Assembly: GCF_046630445.1 (NCBI RefSeq)
Contig: NC_092337.1
Coordinates: forward strand, 366,674,001 to 366,738,000
DNA from: Rutidosis leptorrhynchoides
Taxonomy: Eukaryota > Streptophyta > Magnoliopsida > Asterales > Asteraceae
DNA: 64,000 nt
Direction: 5' to 3'
Positions 36,645-54,064 of the stretch are shown here, in pieces (the first letter of the stretch is position 1; every line of letters begins with the position of its first letter). The notes beneath the pieces are model-generated. The model ran no database searches. It was given only the letters and a program-made list of their open reading frames with translations, and had not been told where the DNA came from. The translations under genes and the position numbers were made by a program.

Positions 36645-39600
36645 CGACGACAAGTAGTTTGATTGTAATCTTTTAATTTTTAATTGTCGTGATGTTTTAA
36701 ATTTTTTTTAATTATTGTAATTTCGGTGTTGTTGTCGAGTTTTATATCTTCTTTTATGTTTCGAAGCTCTTCGTCTTTTTAATCTACTCTCGATCTCTAG
36801 TAAAACGAGTAATGGTCCAGAATTTGTAAGTATGGAGTTCCGAATGAATTTAATGTTCTAAACAAGAAAGAACATTATAGCACGATTTGATTTGTCAAAT
36901 TACCAGAATCACTGAGAATAGAACTATCAAGAATATAATTTCTTGACATGTTTAGAAGTTAAACAGAATGAAAGAGTTATGTAACATGGCACATGATGAC
37001 GTTAAAAATCTGTGAATCATCACGTCCCATTAGAAACTCAGCATGACTTAATGTAATATAATCACGTTGATCAAGTGTCATTATATTATACTAACTCATG
37101 CTTCAGTTCCCAACATTACTTCAATAACATTCATAATTTAAATTCGAAAGTTTACAGAATATAGAAACTAACAGTTTCTATATGATGTAACACTGATAGC
37201 ACGAAGAGATAAATGATTTCAGATAGTATTAGTTATAAAAATATATTCAGAAATATCGAGGATATTTATAATGAAAGATACGATAATATCTTTGAATATC
37301 TAAGATCAGAGGATGATGGAGACTATTGTCCGCAAGGGTTTAGAGTAATGAGCAAAATATTCGCTAAAGACTTTAGCAGACATTGAACCATTTAGATTCT
37401 TTGTAGTCAAACTTATTCTTTGTGATTTGTCCACGGTTTCTTTCATAGTTTCGCATAATCCGCTTTTCGGTACTAAATTTTCTATTGAATGTTTCCAATA
37501 TAATGATACACAGGAAGCACGAGGAGGTATATAATTTCGGACGAGAATATTTATGAAAATATCTTCAGAAATATCGAAGATATTGATGATGATATTTTGG
37601 AATTTCTAAGTTCGATGGTTGATGGAGAAAGATTTTCCTCAAGATTTTAACATGACTTCGGAGCAAGATATTCTCTAAAGATTTCAACGGATCCAGAATT
37701 ACCTGAATCCTTTGAATATAGGGTTTGGTCCTTGTATTTGTCCTTGGTCTTCTTCGTGGTTAGCTCAATCCGTTTTCCAGTTCCAACTTTTCTGAGCTTT
37801 TCCAACATATTATTCTTTGTCATCAAACTTTCGATGATTAAGGTCGTTTTACGATTGTCTATGGTTTCTGCTGCTTCATTCAGCTTTTTCAACATTTAGA
37901 GTATTAATTTGTGACTGAGTACTTTTCAGAATGAAAGATCATAATTCTAAGAGATAAATGTTATATGGATACATATAACTGTTGATGTAGATATGTTGTG
38001 AGTTTTCAAAGTACTGATAGCTGATTCCCGGTAATTGGTATGGCAGTATTCGTTACAAGATGCGGATGGGTATATGATAGGGTTTCAATGAATAAATATA
38101 ATGATTTATCAGAGAGATTTAAACCAAGAAGCAACGAGGTTGCTGGTACATCTGTTGGTAATATGGTAAAATGTGAAAGGTTCCCCGGTAACAATAAAAG
38201 AGCACGTATACATATCAAGGTTATAATAAGGTTGTTTCGAACGAAAAGTCGAAGTTGACTTGTTGGAGCTGTGACAAAATTGGCTAATTTGGAAAGAGAT
38301 TGCAAATTTATTTTTGATAATAATAACGCTAAAGGAATTAGTACAGCTATGCGTTAAACGTTTACTCAAGTTCTGAGTGTTTTCAGGTGCATAATAATAT
38401 GCATCGATCTTTTCTTCCATAGGAAATGTGCAGTTGGTTCATCCTCTCGATTGAGGTGTTTTCAAAAATCATGAAAGGTTTGAACGCGGATTGTAATTGT
38501 CAAGATACAAATGCTGTTTAAGACGAAATCAAGTGGCAACTTGAAGAATTGTTTAGTTTCATATGTTATAATCAATATTTTAATTCATTTTAATTGTTCA
38601 ATGTTATTAATCCACAGTCGATAGTCCACAGTTGACAGTCCAATAATTCATATATAGTTTAATATATAATATTCGAATTTATTAATACGTGTCGTGACCC
38701 GTATACGTCTCAGACTCGATCACAACTCAAACTATATATATTATTGTAGAATCAACCTCAACCCTGTATAGAGAACTCGATCATTACTGCATATAGATTG
38801 TCTATGGTGATTCCAAATAATATATATAGATGCATCGATATGATATGTCAAAACCTTGTATACGTGTCCCGATATTTAAAGTGCGTAAAATAAATAACAG
38901 AAAATTAAATAACGATAAATAAAGTGCGTAAAGTAAATAACAGAAATTAAATGACGATAAATAAAATTGTGAGAATGTAAATTGCGATAAATAAACTGCG
39001 ATAAATAAATTGCGATAATTAAATGGTAATACGGAATTAACAGTTAGCTAGGAATAGTTAGCTAGGATTTTGTCAGCGTGGATTCTTAATAGAATTTCAT
39101 ATTGTTAATTAATCTGTTTCTAATCAATTTTTATTGTGTCCATTATTTCTTCATTATGCCACTTGTTGGATTCTGATAGGTCAAAATCCAAATATGTATT
39201 TGGATGAATATGGTTATTCGGTGGTGAACGGATTTGTATATCGGTGGATGTAAGTAGGATAGTATATGACTGTTGAAACAGATTCGAAGAACGTACAATG
39301 TAACTTATTAATGTGAAATTTAAATAGTCCTCGGGTATTACCTACCCGTTAAAATATTTTCACCATTAACAGTTTGTACAAGAGAATTTTTAATTATAAT
39401 CTTTATGAAAACATATATACATATATATATATATTTTCTTCAGATGTATTCATGGATTTAATGAGTTAATATGATATTAAACTCATTTGCTTTTCGGTTG
39501 GAACTAGAATAACTAATCTCTAAAACTTTAGAGATTACATATTCGTCATGTCGAAGGAAGATAAATGAGGTAGAACGATACGTAGAACGAAGATCATACT

Positions 39601-39972
39601 CAAAGTACAGATGATGATATTGAAGCATGGATTGTTGATGGTACTGGTGCTGTTATTGATGGTACTGTTGGTGCCGGTGATGTTGCTGAAGCTGGTACAT
39701 TTTGCACCATATTCTCCAAATTGATTATTCGAGCGTGAAGTTCGTTGACTTATTACTTCAGGATGATTATTGATTGGAACGAGCGGATAACTAAGGTTCA
39801 GAATTATGGATAGAATATAATATTGTTGAGTTACCCTGGAAATGAGACTGAAAATGGTGTCTCGAACAGGTTCGTCGGTAAACGCTTCAGGTTCATTGTC
39901 AAGAGGTGAATTCGGTTGGTGAAAGGGATTGCCTTCTGCGCGTTTCCATTAATTAAGTCGACTACGAACCCA
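36645..39972 (-). other. B interior: non-coding mosaic
   Basis: There is no convincing gene. About 37199-37510 and 37517-37830 are diverged copies of one segment (shared TCAGAAATATCGA and later TTTGAATAT blocks), a tandem duplication of about 318 bp. Near 39690-39760 the minus strand reads an open stretch with NLENMVQNVPASATSP, possibly a gag remnant. An ORF of 82 codons at 37647-37895 (minus) is Lys-rich and unassigned. An internal copy of the purine tract is at 39339-39352. Confidence 0.6.
38696..39030 (-). repeat. Pieces of A-like and D-like LTRs inside B
   Basis: 38696-38875 resembles part of the A LTR (compare 45490-45660; shared TCACAACTCAAACTATATAT and ATCAACCTCAACCCTGTATA). It is followed by 38878-39030, which resembles the D LTR around 12880-12960 (shared AAAGTGCGTAAAATAAATAA and TGACGATAAATAAA). 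Both pieces lie in the same sense as B. Confidence 0.65.
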
Positions 39973-40122
39973 TCAGATGATTTGATAATGACTGATTGGT
40001 TGATTCATGCCGATGACGCTGTTTTCGGAGCTTAGGTGAACATCTATGTCGGAATAGCTGTCGGAATAACTATCGGAATAGCTATCGGAATCTGAGGGAC
40101 TCGAACTGGTTGCAGGATTCAT
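39973..40122 (-). CDS. B short ORF: Ser/Asp/Tyr-repeat peptide (49 aa)
   Basis: From the ATG at 40120-40122 it encodes 49 residues with four SDSY-type repeats built from 12-bp DNA repeats (TCGGAATAGCTA and variants, about 40050-40091). It sits where A elements carry the start of their acidic ORF, so it may be a shortened counterpart (inference). Coding status is uncertain because of its length. Confidence 0.4.
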   Translation of the reverse strand: MNPATSSSPSDSDSYSDSYSDSYSDIDVHLSSENSVIGMNQPISHYQII

Positions 40123-40540
40123 CTCGCACGATCAGATGGAGGATTTTCGATAAGAAATAGACTATAGGATGTAGATTAGTACCCTGCAATACATAATTTA
40201 CATATGCATATATAATACTAAAATCCCATAAGTTACGGAGGAATCTACAGAAGTTGTCAGGAAAAGTTACAGTAACAGATACGCTAAGGTATAAAGTAGC
40301 AGATACGCTAAGATATGAATTTTGTCTATACACTATTCATGCAGTCAATGCAGTAAAACGTGTCTAGACTAGGAATGATACGCAAGTGATTCCCTAAGAA
40401 TGATAAGCAGGAAGTTTTCGACACGAAATGATAAGCAAAACTTTTGACATGCAGACACGGTCGGAGTCCAGACTCACTAATGCATCCTAACAACTTATCA
40501 GTTAGACACACTAATGCAGATCTGGTTCGCTAAGACCACC

Positions 40541-40552
40541 GCTCTGATACCA
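40541..40552 (-). other. Primer binding site of B
   Basis: The minus strand reads TGGTATCAGAGC, a perfect match to the usual initiator tRNA-Met site, two bases inside the 5' LTR. Confidence 0.85.
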
Positions 40553-40554
40553 AC

Positions 40555-44200
<3,646 letters not shown>

Positions 44201-44413
44201 ACATCTATCACATAATATCAAACGCGTTAAGAGATTAATATATCACATAATATTCACATGTTAAAAATATATAGTTTCCAACAAAATTTGTTAAGCAATC
44301 ATTTTTCAAGTAAACACGGTCGAAGTCCAGACTCACTAATGCATCCTAACAAACTCGATAAGACACACTAATGCAAAATTCTGGTTCTCTAAGACCAACG
44401 CTCGGATACCAAC
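44201..44413 (-). other. A2 leader between B insertion and 5' LTR, with primer binding site
   Basis: Collinear with 54061-54273 in A3. The minus strand at 44400-44411 reads TGGTATCCGAGC, an 11/12 match to the initiator-Met site. A3 has the same variant at 54260-54271, so it predates the duplication. The segment around 44316-44400 resembles the B leader (40448-40540). Confidence 0.8.
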
Positions 44414-47400
44414 TGAAATGTCCCGTTCTTATTGATTAAAAACGTTCCATATTAATTGATTTCGTTGCGAGGTTTTGACCTCTATATGAGACGTTTTTCA
44501 AAGACTGCATTCATTTTTAAAACAAATCATAACCTTTATTTCATAAATAAAGGTTTAAAAGCTTTACGTAGATTATCAAATAATAATAATCTAAAATATC
44601 CTGTTTACACACGACCATTACATAATGGTTTACAATACAAATATGTTACATCGAAATCAGTTTCTTGAATGTAGTTTTTACACAATATCATACAAACATG
44701 GACTCCAAATCTTGTCCTTATTTTAGTATGCAACAGCGGAAGCTCTTAGTATTCACCTGAGAATAAACATGCTTTAAACGTCAACAAAAATGTTGGTGAG
44801 TTATAGGTTTAACCTAAATATATCAAATCGTAACAATAGACCACAAGATTTCATATTTCAATACACATCCCATACATAGAGATAAAAATCATTCATATGG
44901 TGAACACCTGGTAACCGACATTAACAAGATGCATATATAATAATATCCCCATCATTCCGGGACACCCTTCGGATATGATATAATTTCGAAGTACTAAAGC
45001 ATCCGGTACTTTGGATGGGGTTTATTAGACCCAATAGACCTATCTTTAGGATTCGCGTCAATTAGGGTGTCTGTTCCCTAATTCTTAGATTACCAGACTT
45101 AATAAAAAGGGGCATATTCGATTTCGATAATTCAACCATAGAATGTAGTTTCACGTACTTGTGTCTATTTTGTAAATCATTTATAAAACCTGCATGTATT
45201 CTCATCCCAAAAATATTAGATTTTAAAAGTGGGACTATAACTCACTTTTACAGATTTTTACTTCGTCGGGAAGTAAGACTTGGCCACTGGTTGATTCACG
45301 AACCTATAACAATATATACATATATATCAAAGTATGTTCAAAATATATTTACAACACTTTTAATATATTTTGATGTTTTAAGTTTATTAAGTCAGCTGTC
45401 CTCGTTAGTAACCTACAACTAGTTGTCCACAGTTAGATGTACAGAAATAAATTGATAAATATTATCTTGAATCAATCTACGACCCAGTGTATACGTATCT
45501 CAGTATTGATCACAACTCAAACTATATATATTTTGGAATCAACCTCAACCCTGTATAGCTAACTCCAACATTCACATATAGAGTGTCTATGGTTGTTCCG
45601 AAATATATATAGATGTGTCGACATGATAGGTCGAAATATTGTATACGTGTCTATGGTATCTCAAGATTACATAATATACAATACAAGTTGATTAAGTTAT
45701 GGTTGGAATAGATTTGTTACCAATTTTCACGTAGCTAAAATGAGAAAAATTATCCAATCTTGTTTTACCCATAACTTCTCCATTTTAAGTCCGTTTTGAG
45801 TGAATCAAATTGCAATGGTTTCATATTGAACTCTATTTTATGAATCTAAATAGAAAATGTATAGGTTTATAGTCGGAAAAATAAGTTACAAGTCATTTTT
45901 GAAAAGGTAGTCATTTCAGTCGAAAGAACGACGTCTAGATGACCATTTTAGAAAACATACTTCCACTTTGAGTTTAACCATAATTTCTGGATAGAGTTTC
46001 ATGTTCATAATAAAAATCATTTTTCCAGAATAACAACTTTTAAATCAAAGTTTATCATAGTTTTTAATTAACTAACCCAAAACAGCCTGCGGTGTTACTA
46101 CGACGGCGTAAATCCGGTTTTACGGTGTTTTTCGTGTTTCCAGGTTTTAAATCATTAAGTTAGCATATCATATAGATATATAACATGTGTTTAGTTGATT
46201 TTAAAAGTCAAGTTAGAAGGATTAACTTTTATTTGCGAACAAGTTTAGAATTAACTAAACTATGTTCTAGTGATTACAAGTTTAAACCTTCGAATAAGAT
46301 AGCTTTATATGTATGAATTGAATGATGTTATGAACATCATTACTACCTCAAGTTCCTTGGATAAACCTACTGGAAATGAGAAAAATAGATCTAGCTTCAA
46401 AGGATCCTTGGATGGCTTGAAAGTTCTTGAAGTAGAATCATGACACGAAAACAATTTCAAGTAAGATTTCCACTCGAAATAAGATTGTTATAGTTATAGA
46501 AATTGAATCAAAGTTTGAATATGTGTATTACCTTGTATTAGAAAGATATCTTACTGTAAATAAGAAAGATTTCTTGAGGTTGGATGATCACTCTACAAGA
46601 TTGGAAGTAAGATAGCAAACTTGGAAGTATTCATGATTTTATGAAACTAGAACTTGTAGAATTTATGAAGAACACTTAGAACTTGAAGATAGAACTTGAG
46701 AGAGATCAATTAGATGAATAAAATTGAATAATGAAAGTGTTTGTATGTGTTTTTGGTCGTTGGTGTATGGATTAGATATAAAGGATATGTAATTTTGTTT
46801 TCATGTAAATAAGTCATGAATGATTACTCATATTTTTGTAATTTTATGAGATATTTCATGCTAGTTGCCAAATGATGGTTCCCACATGTGTTAGGTGACT
46901 TACATGGGCTACTAATAGCTGATCATTGGAGTGTATATACCAATAGTACATACATCTAAAAGCTGTGTATTGTACGAGTACGAATACGGGTACATACGAG
47001 TAGAATTGTTGATGAAGCTGAACGAGGATGTAATTGTAAGCATTTTTGTTAAGTAGAAGTATTTTAATAAGTGTCTTGAAGTCTTTCAAAAGTGTATGAA
47101 TACATATTAAAACACTACATGTATATACATTTTAACTGAGTCGTTAAGTCATCGTTAGTCGTTACATGTAAGTGTTGTTTTAAAACCTTTAGGTTAACGA
47201 TCTTGTTAAATGTTGTTAACCCAATGTTTATAATATCAAATGAGATTTTAAATTATTATATTATCATGATAATATGATGTATGAATATCTCTTAATATGA
47301 TATATATACATTAAATATCGTTACAACGATAATCGTTACATATATGTCTCGTTTCAAAATCATTAAGTTAGTAGTCTTGCTTTTACATATGTAGTTCATT

Positions 47401-47665
47401 GTTAATATACTTAATGATATGTTTACTTATCATAATATCATGTTAACTATATATATTTCCATATATATGTCATCATATAGTTTTTACAAGTTTTAACGTT
47501 CGTGAATCACTGGTCAACTTGGGTGGTCAATTGTCTATATGAAACCTATTTCAATTAATCAAGTCTTAATAAGTTTGATTGCTTAACATGTTGAAAACAC
47601 TTAATCATGTAAATAACAATTTCATTTAATATATATATAAACATGGAAAAGTTCGGGTCACTACA
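44414..47665 (-). repeat. A array LTR 2 (shared: 5' LTR of A2 and 3' LTR of A3)
   Basis: The A2 primer binding site lies on its left and the A3 polypurine tract on its right (47666-47680). It thus works as both ends at once, the hallmark of a tandem element pair sharing one LTR. Confidence 0.94.
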
Positions 47666-47700
47666 GTACCTACCCGTTAAATAAATTTCGTCCCGAAATT

Positions 47701-50700
47701 TTAAGCAGTTGGAGGTGTTGACGTATCTTCTTGAAATAAATGCGGGTATTTCTTCTTCATCTGATCTTCACGCTCCCAGATGAACTCGGGTCCTCTACGA
47801 GCATTCCATCGAACCTTAACAATCGGTATTTTGTTTTGTTTAAGTCTCTTAACCTCACGATCCATTATTTCGACGGGTTCTTCAATGAATTGAAGTTTTT
47901 CATTGATTTGGATTTCGTCCAACGGAATAGTGAGATCTTCTTTAGCAAAACATTTCTTCAAATTTAGGACGTGGAAAGTGTTATGTACAGCCGCGAGTTG
48001 TTGAGGTAGCTCCAGTTGGTAAGCTACTGGTCCGACACGATCTATAATCTTGAATGGTCCAATGTACCTTGGATTTAGTTTCTCCCGTTTACCAAATCGA
48101 ACAACGCCTTTTCAAGGTGAAACCTTAAGCATGACCATTTCTCCAATTTCAAACTCTATATCTTTTCTTTTACTGTCCGCGTAGCTCTTTTGTCGACTCT
48201 GGGCGGTTTTCAATCTTTGTTGAATTTGGATGATTTTCTCGGTAGTTTCTTGTATTATCTCCGGACCCGTAATCTGTCTATCCCCCACTTCACTCCAACA
48301 AATCGGAGACCTGCACTTTCTACCATAAAGTGCTTCAAACGGCACCATCTCAATGCTTGAATGGTAGCTGTTGTTGTAGGAAAATTCTGCTAACGGTAGA
48401 TGTCGATCCCAACTGTTTCCGAAATCAATAACACATGCTCATAGCATGTCTTCAAGCGTTTGTATCGTCCTTTTGCTCTGTCCATCAGTTTGTGAATGAT
48501 AGGCAGTACTCATGTCTAGACGAGTTCCTAATGCTTGCTGTAATGTCTGCCAGAATCTTGAAATAAATCTGCCATCCCTATCAGAGATAATAGAGATTGG
48601 TATTCCATGTCTGGAGACGACTTCCTTCAAATACAGTCGTGCTAATTTCTCCATCTTGTCATCTTCTCTTATTGACAGGAAGTGTGCTGATTTGGTGAGA
48701 CGATCAACTATTACCCAAATAGTATCAAAACCACTTGCAGTCCTTGGCAATTTAGTGATGAAATCCATGGTAATATTTTCCCATTTCCATTCCGGAATTT
48801 CGGGTTGTTGAAGTAGACATGATGGTTTCTGATGCCCAGCTTTGACCTTAGAATACGTCAAACATTCTCCTACGTATTTAGCAACATCGGCTTTCATACC
48901 CAGCCACCAAAAATGTTTCTTGAGATCCTTGTACATCTTCCCCGTTCCAGGATGTATTGAGTATCTGGTTTTATGAGCTTCTCTAAGTACCATTTCTCTC
49001 ATATCTCCAAATTTTGGTACCCAAATCCTTTCAGCCCTATACCGGGTTCCGTCTTCCCGAATATTAAGATGCTTCTCCGATCTTTTGGTATTTCATCCTT
49101 TAAATTTCCCTCTTTTAAAACTCCTTGTTGCGCCTCCTTTATTTGAGTAATAAGGTTATTGTGAATCATTATATTCATAGATTTTACTCGAATGGGTTCT
49201 CTGTACTTCCTGCTCAAGGCGTCGGCTACCACATTTGCCTTCCCCGGGTGGTAACGAATCTCAAAGTCGTAATCATTCAACAATTCAATCCACCTACGAT
49301 GCCTCATATTCAGTTGCTTCTGATTAAATATGTGTTGAAGACTTTTATGGTCGGTATATATAATACTTTTGACCCCATATAAGTAGTGCCTCCAAGTCTT
49401 TAATGCAAAAACAACCGCGCCTAATTCCAAATCATGCATCGTATAATTTTGCTCGTGAATCTTCAATTGTCTAGACGCATAAGCAATCACCTTCGTCCGT
49501 TGCATTAATACACAACCGAGACCTTGCTTTGATGCGTCACAATAAATCACAAAATCATCATTCCCTTCAGGCAATGACAATATAGGTGCCGTAGTTAGCT
49601 TTTTCTTCAATAATTGAAACGCCTTTTCTTGTTCATCCTTCCATTCAAATTTCTTCCCTTTATGCGTTAATGCAGTCAAGGGTTTTGCTATTTTGGAGAA
49701 ATCTTGGATGAATCTTGGATGAATCTTCTGTAGTAACCAGCCAATCCTAAAAATTGACGTATATGCTTCGGAATTTTTGGGGTTTCCCACTTTTCAACGG
49801 TTTCGATCTTTGCCGGGTCCACCTGGATACCTTCTTTGTTCACTATGTGACCGAGGAATTGAACTTCTTCCAACCAAAATGCACACTTTGAAAACTTAGC
49901 GTACAGTTTTTCTTTCCTCAATACTTCTAGCACTTTTCTCAAATGTTCTTCGTGCTCTTGATCATTCTTTGAGTAAATAAGTATGTCATCGATGAAAACA
50001 ATGACAAACTTGTCAAGATATGGCCCACACACTCGATTCATAAGGTCCATGAACACAGCTGGTGCGTTAGTCAATCCAAACGGCATAACCATAAACTCGT
50101 AATGACCATAACGCGTCCTAAAAGCAGTTTTTGGAATATCATCCTCCTTTACTCGCATTTGATGATATCCAGAATGTAAATCAATCTTCGAATAAACCGA
50201 CGAGCCTTGTAGTTGATCAAATAAGTCGTCAATTCTCGGCAGTGGATAACGGTTTTTGATGTTAAGTTTGTTCAACTCGCTGTAGTCAATACACAACCTA
50301 AATGTACCATCCTTCTTCTTGACAAACAAAACAGGAGCTCCCCATGGTGATGTGCTTGGTCGAATGAAACCACATTCTAATAGTTCTTGCAGTTGGCTTT
50401 GCAGTTCTTTCATCTCGCTGGGTGCGAGTCTATAAGGAGCACGAGCTATTGGTGCAGCTCCTGGTACAAGATCTATTTGAAATTCAACAGATCGATGTGG
50501 AGGTAGTCCCGGTAATTCTTTCAGAAATACAACGGGAAATTCTTTTGTGACGGGAACATCATTGATGCTCTTTTCTTCAGTTTGTACTTTCTCGACGTGT
50601 GCTAGAACAGCATAGCAACCTTTTCTTATTAGTTTTTGTGCCTTCAAATTACTAATAAGATGTAGCTTCATGTTGCCCTTTTCTCCGTACACCATTAAGG

Positions 50701-51422
50701 GTTTTCCTTTTTCTCGTATAATGCGAATTGCATTTTTGTAACAAACGATCTCTGCTTTCACTTCTTTCAACCAGTCCATATCGATTATCACATCAAAACT
50801 CCCTAACTCTACTGGTATCAAGTCAATCTTAAATGTTTCGCTAACCAGTTTAATTTCTCGATTCCGACATATATTATCTGCTGAAATTAATTTACCATTT
50901 GCTAATTCGAGTAAAAATTTACTATCCAAAGGCGTCAATGGACAACTTAATTTAGCACAAAAATCTCTACTCATATAGCTTCTATCCGCACCCGAATCAA
51001 ATAAAACGTAAGCAGATTTATTGTCAATAAGAAACGTACCCGTAACAAGCTCCGGGTCTTCCTGTGCCTCTGCCGCATTAATATTGAAAACTCTTCCACG
51101 GCCTTGTCCATTCGTGTTCTCCTGGTTCGGGCAATTTCTAATAATCTGGCCCTGTTTTCCACATTTATAACAAACTACATTGGCATAATTTGTTCCGACA
51201 CTACTTGCTCCGCCATTACTCGTTCCGACACCATTTGTTCCTTTCGTTCTGTTAACCCCTGGTCCGTAGACCTCACACTTCACCGCGCTATGACCATTTC
51301 TTTTACACTTGTTGAAAAATTTGGTGCAGAACCCCGAGTGATACTTTTCATGCCTTTGGCATAGCTGCTTCTGATTGTTGTTGTTGTTGCGGTTGTTATT
51401 ATTGTTGGGATGATTGTTGTAG

Positions 51423-51455
<33 letters not shown>

Positions 51456-52291
51456 TTGGGCCGTTTGTTGTAGTTGCGATTGATGTTGCGATTGTTGGGA
51501 TAATTGTTGCGATTATTATTGTAATTGCTGTTGTTGTTGTATTGGTGATTCTTATCACCGTTTTCCTCTCACTTTCTTTTGACTTGCTTCACATTTGCCT
51601 CTTCAGCCGTCTGTTCTTTAATTCTTTCCTCAATCTGGTTCACTAGTTTGTGAGCCATTCTACATGCCTGTTGTATGGAGGCGGGCTCCTGTGAACTTAT
51701 ATCTTCTTGGATTCTTTCCGGTAATCCTTTCACAAACGCGTCGATCTTCTCTTCCTCATCTTCAAACGCTCCCGGACACAATAGGCACAATTCTGTGAAT
51801 CGTCTTTCGTACGTGGTAATATCAAATCCTTGGGTTCATAACCCTCTAAATTCTGTCTTGAGCTTATTGACCTCGGTTCTGGGACGGTACTTCTCGTTCA
51901 TCAAGTGCTTGAATGCTGACCACGGTAGTGCGTACGCATCATCTTGTCCCACTTGCTCTAGATAGGTATTCCACCATGTTAACGCAGAACCTGTGAAGGT
52001 ATGCGTAGCGTACTTCACTTTGTCCTCTTCAGTACACTTACTTATGGCAAACACCGATTCGACCTTCTCGGTCCACCGTTTCAATCCGATCGGTCCTTCG
52101 GTTCCATCAAATTCCAAAGGTTTGCAAGCAGTGAATTCTTTGTAGGTGCATCCTACACGATTTCCTGTACTGCTAGATCCAAGGTTATTGTTGGTATGTA
52201 GCGCAGCCTGTACTGCGGCTATGTTTGAAGCAAGAAAGGCACGAAATTCCTCTTCGCTCATATTCAAGGTTTGTCGAGTAGTCGGTGCCAT
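47701..52291 (-). pseudogene. A3 gag-pol polyprotein, multiply broken
   Basis: Same polyprotein as A1 and A2, start ATG at 52289-52291. Breaks in order: TGA at 51836-51838 (Arg), TGA at 51569-51571 (Trp), an 11-bp tandem duplication at 49701-49722 that shifts the frame in the RT C-terminal region, a 1-bp loss near 49087, TGA at 48439-48441 (Arg) and TGA at 48112-48114 (Trp). A Cys ligand of the integrase zinc site is Tyr (LTYSK where A1 has LTCSK), and the second gag knuckle has Gln for His. The protease DSGA and RT FIDD motifs are intact. Confidence 0.92.
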
Positions 52292-52428
52292 TTCCTTCAA
52301 ATAGTCAAATGAAACAAGTTAATCATACAAAATATTAAGAGTAGTCAATAGTATCTCGTAGCATAATATGAACTCATTTATAAAAGCTTTTTCTTCATAT
52401 TAGCATTTTATAAGTTTAAATTCGGGTA

Positions 52429-52443
52429 GTACCTACCCGTTAA
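52429..52443 (-). other. Internal copy of the polypurine tract upstream of A3 gag
   Basis: GTACCTACCCGTTAA about 140 bp before the gag start, matching the A2 copy at 30483-30497 and the tract next to the 3' LTR. Confidence 0.75.
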
Positions 52444-52643
52444 GTTCATATTTAGTAGCTAATATACAATTCAACTACTACAATTCTATATGAAAAACTG
52501 ATTATAATAATATTTCGCGTTCAAACTTTTATACAATATTTTACAAACTTACAATACCGATTATTTTACATAAAGCATGAAATATAGCACAAAATAACTT
52601 TGATACACGATAGTTGTGAAGATAATTCTAGCTAGTACACAAG

Positions 52644-53314
52644 TCATTCAGCAAAGGCAATAAAGACACGTAATTCATACGTCCAGAAACAAGTCATGCA
52701 TTCTGGTTTTACTAGGACTACTTCCCATCCTTGGTCTTGTGGAACATAACCGTTATGGCCGTTGATAAGACAGCGTGTTGTAACATCGTCAAAGGGACGA
52801 GGGTTACGTAATGTCCAACAGTCCCGTAACAATCTAAAAACCTCATTTCTTACCCCAATTACCGACTCCGTCACTTGTGGGAACGTTTTGTTTAATAGTT
52901 GTAGCCCGATGTTCTTGTTCTCACTTTGGTGAGAAGCGAACATTACTAACCCGTAAGCATAACATGCTTCTTTATGTTGCATGTTAGCCGCTTTTTCTAA
53001 ATCACGAAGTCCTATATTCGGATATATTGAGTCAAAATAATTTCTTAACCCGTTGCATAAAATAGCATTTGGGTTCCCCGCAATATATGCGTCAAAGTAA
53101 ACACATCGTAACTTATGGATTTTCCAATGTGATATCCCCTATCTTTCGAACGAAAGCCTTTTATAAACCAAGGAATTCTTGGAACGTTCTTCGAATGTCT
53201 TACAAACTGATTTGGCCTTAAATAGTTGTGCCGAGAAATTCTGACCGACTCTACACAAGATTTCATCAATCATGTCTCCGGGTAGGTCTCTTAAAATATT
53301 GGGGTGTCTATCCA
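52644..53314 (-). pseudogene. A3 extra ORF: F-box protein copy with stops
   Basis: Counterpart of the A2 F-box ORF. Here the start codon ATG is intact at 53312-53314, 14 codons before the internal Met used in A2, so it includes the whole F-box. The frame is broken at the Trp of FERWG (TAG here, TGG in A2) and ends four codons early at AFAE (TGA where A2 has CGG). Each copy therefore preserves parts lost in the other. Confidence 0.8.
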
Positions 53315-53548
53315 TTTTGTGTTTTTAAACTGTAAAATAGACAAGAGTTAGATTCATAAAAAAATTACTTATTAATACAAGCAATTTTTACATATATCAT
53401 AAAGCATAAGCACACTATATTACATATATTACACCACACGAATACAACTATCTTATTCCGACTTGCTCGTTTCTTCATCTTCGGTTTTGGTTCGTTTTGC
53501 CAAGTTTCTAGGGATATATGATGTTCCCCTAATACGAGCCGTCGTTTT

Positions 53549-54064
53549 CTACATTGGTTTAGAAAAACCTGGTGATTTAGAGGTTCCCGGGTCATTGTTA
53601 CAACTTAAGGGCTTCGGGGGTTGACGATACATATAAAGTTCATCGGGGTTGGAATTAGATTTCTCTATTTTTATGCCCTTTCCCTTATTATTTTCTTTTG
53701 CCTTTTTAAATTCAGTTGGGGTAATTTCTATAACATCATCGGAATTCTCGTCGGAATCCGATTCATCGGAGAATTGGTAATCCTCCCAATATTTTGCTTC
53801 CTTGGCGGAAACACCATTGACCATAATTAACCTTGGTCGATTGGTTGAGGATTTTCTTTTACTTAACCGTTTTATTATTTCCCCCACCGGTTCTATTTCC
53901 TCCTCCGGTTCCTACTCTTCCGGTTCTGATTCTTCTTCCGGTTCCGACTCTTCTTCCGGTTCCTCTTCGGGAACTTGTGAATCAGTCCACGAATCATTCC
54001 AATTTACATTTGACTCTTCATTATTATTAGGTGAGTCAATGGGACTTGTTCTAGAGGTAGACAT
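53549..54064 (-). pseudogene. A3 extra ORF: acidic protein copy
   Basis: Counterpart of the A2 acidic ORF, with the start ATG at 54062-54064. A TAG interrupts the Glu-rich repeat (GAG in A2). The first conserved stop is TAG where A2 has TGA at the same codon, and the frame again continues about 32 codons beyond it. The DESDSDENSDD block is intact. Confidence 0.65.

Noticed and set aside
44414..47665. Solo LTR
   Set aside because: Its left side has a primer binding site and leader, and its right side a polypurine tract and pol, so it belongs to two flanking interiors.
53045..53269. 74-codon ORF overlapping the A3 F-box copy (also 31099-31323)
   Set aside because: It is an alternative-frame shadow of the F-box coding sequence.
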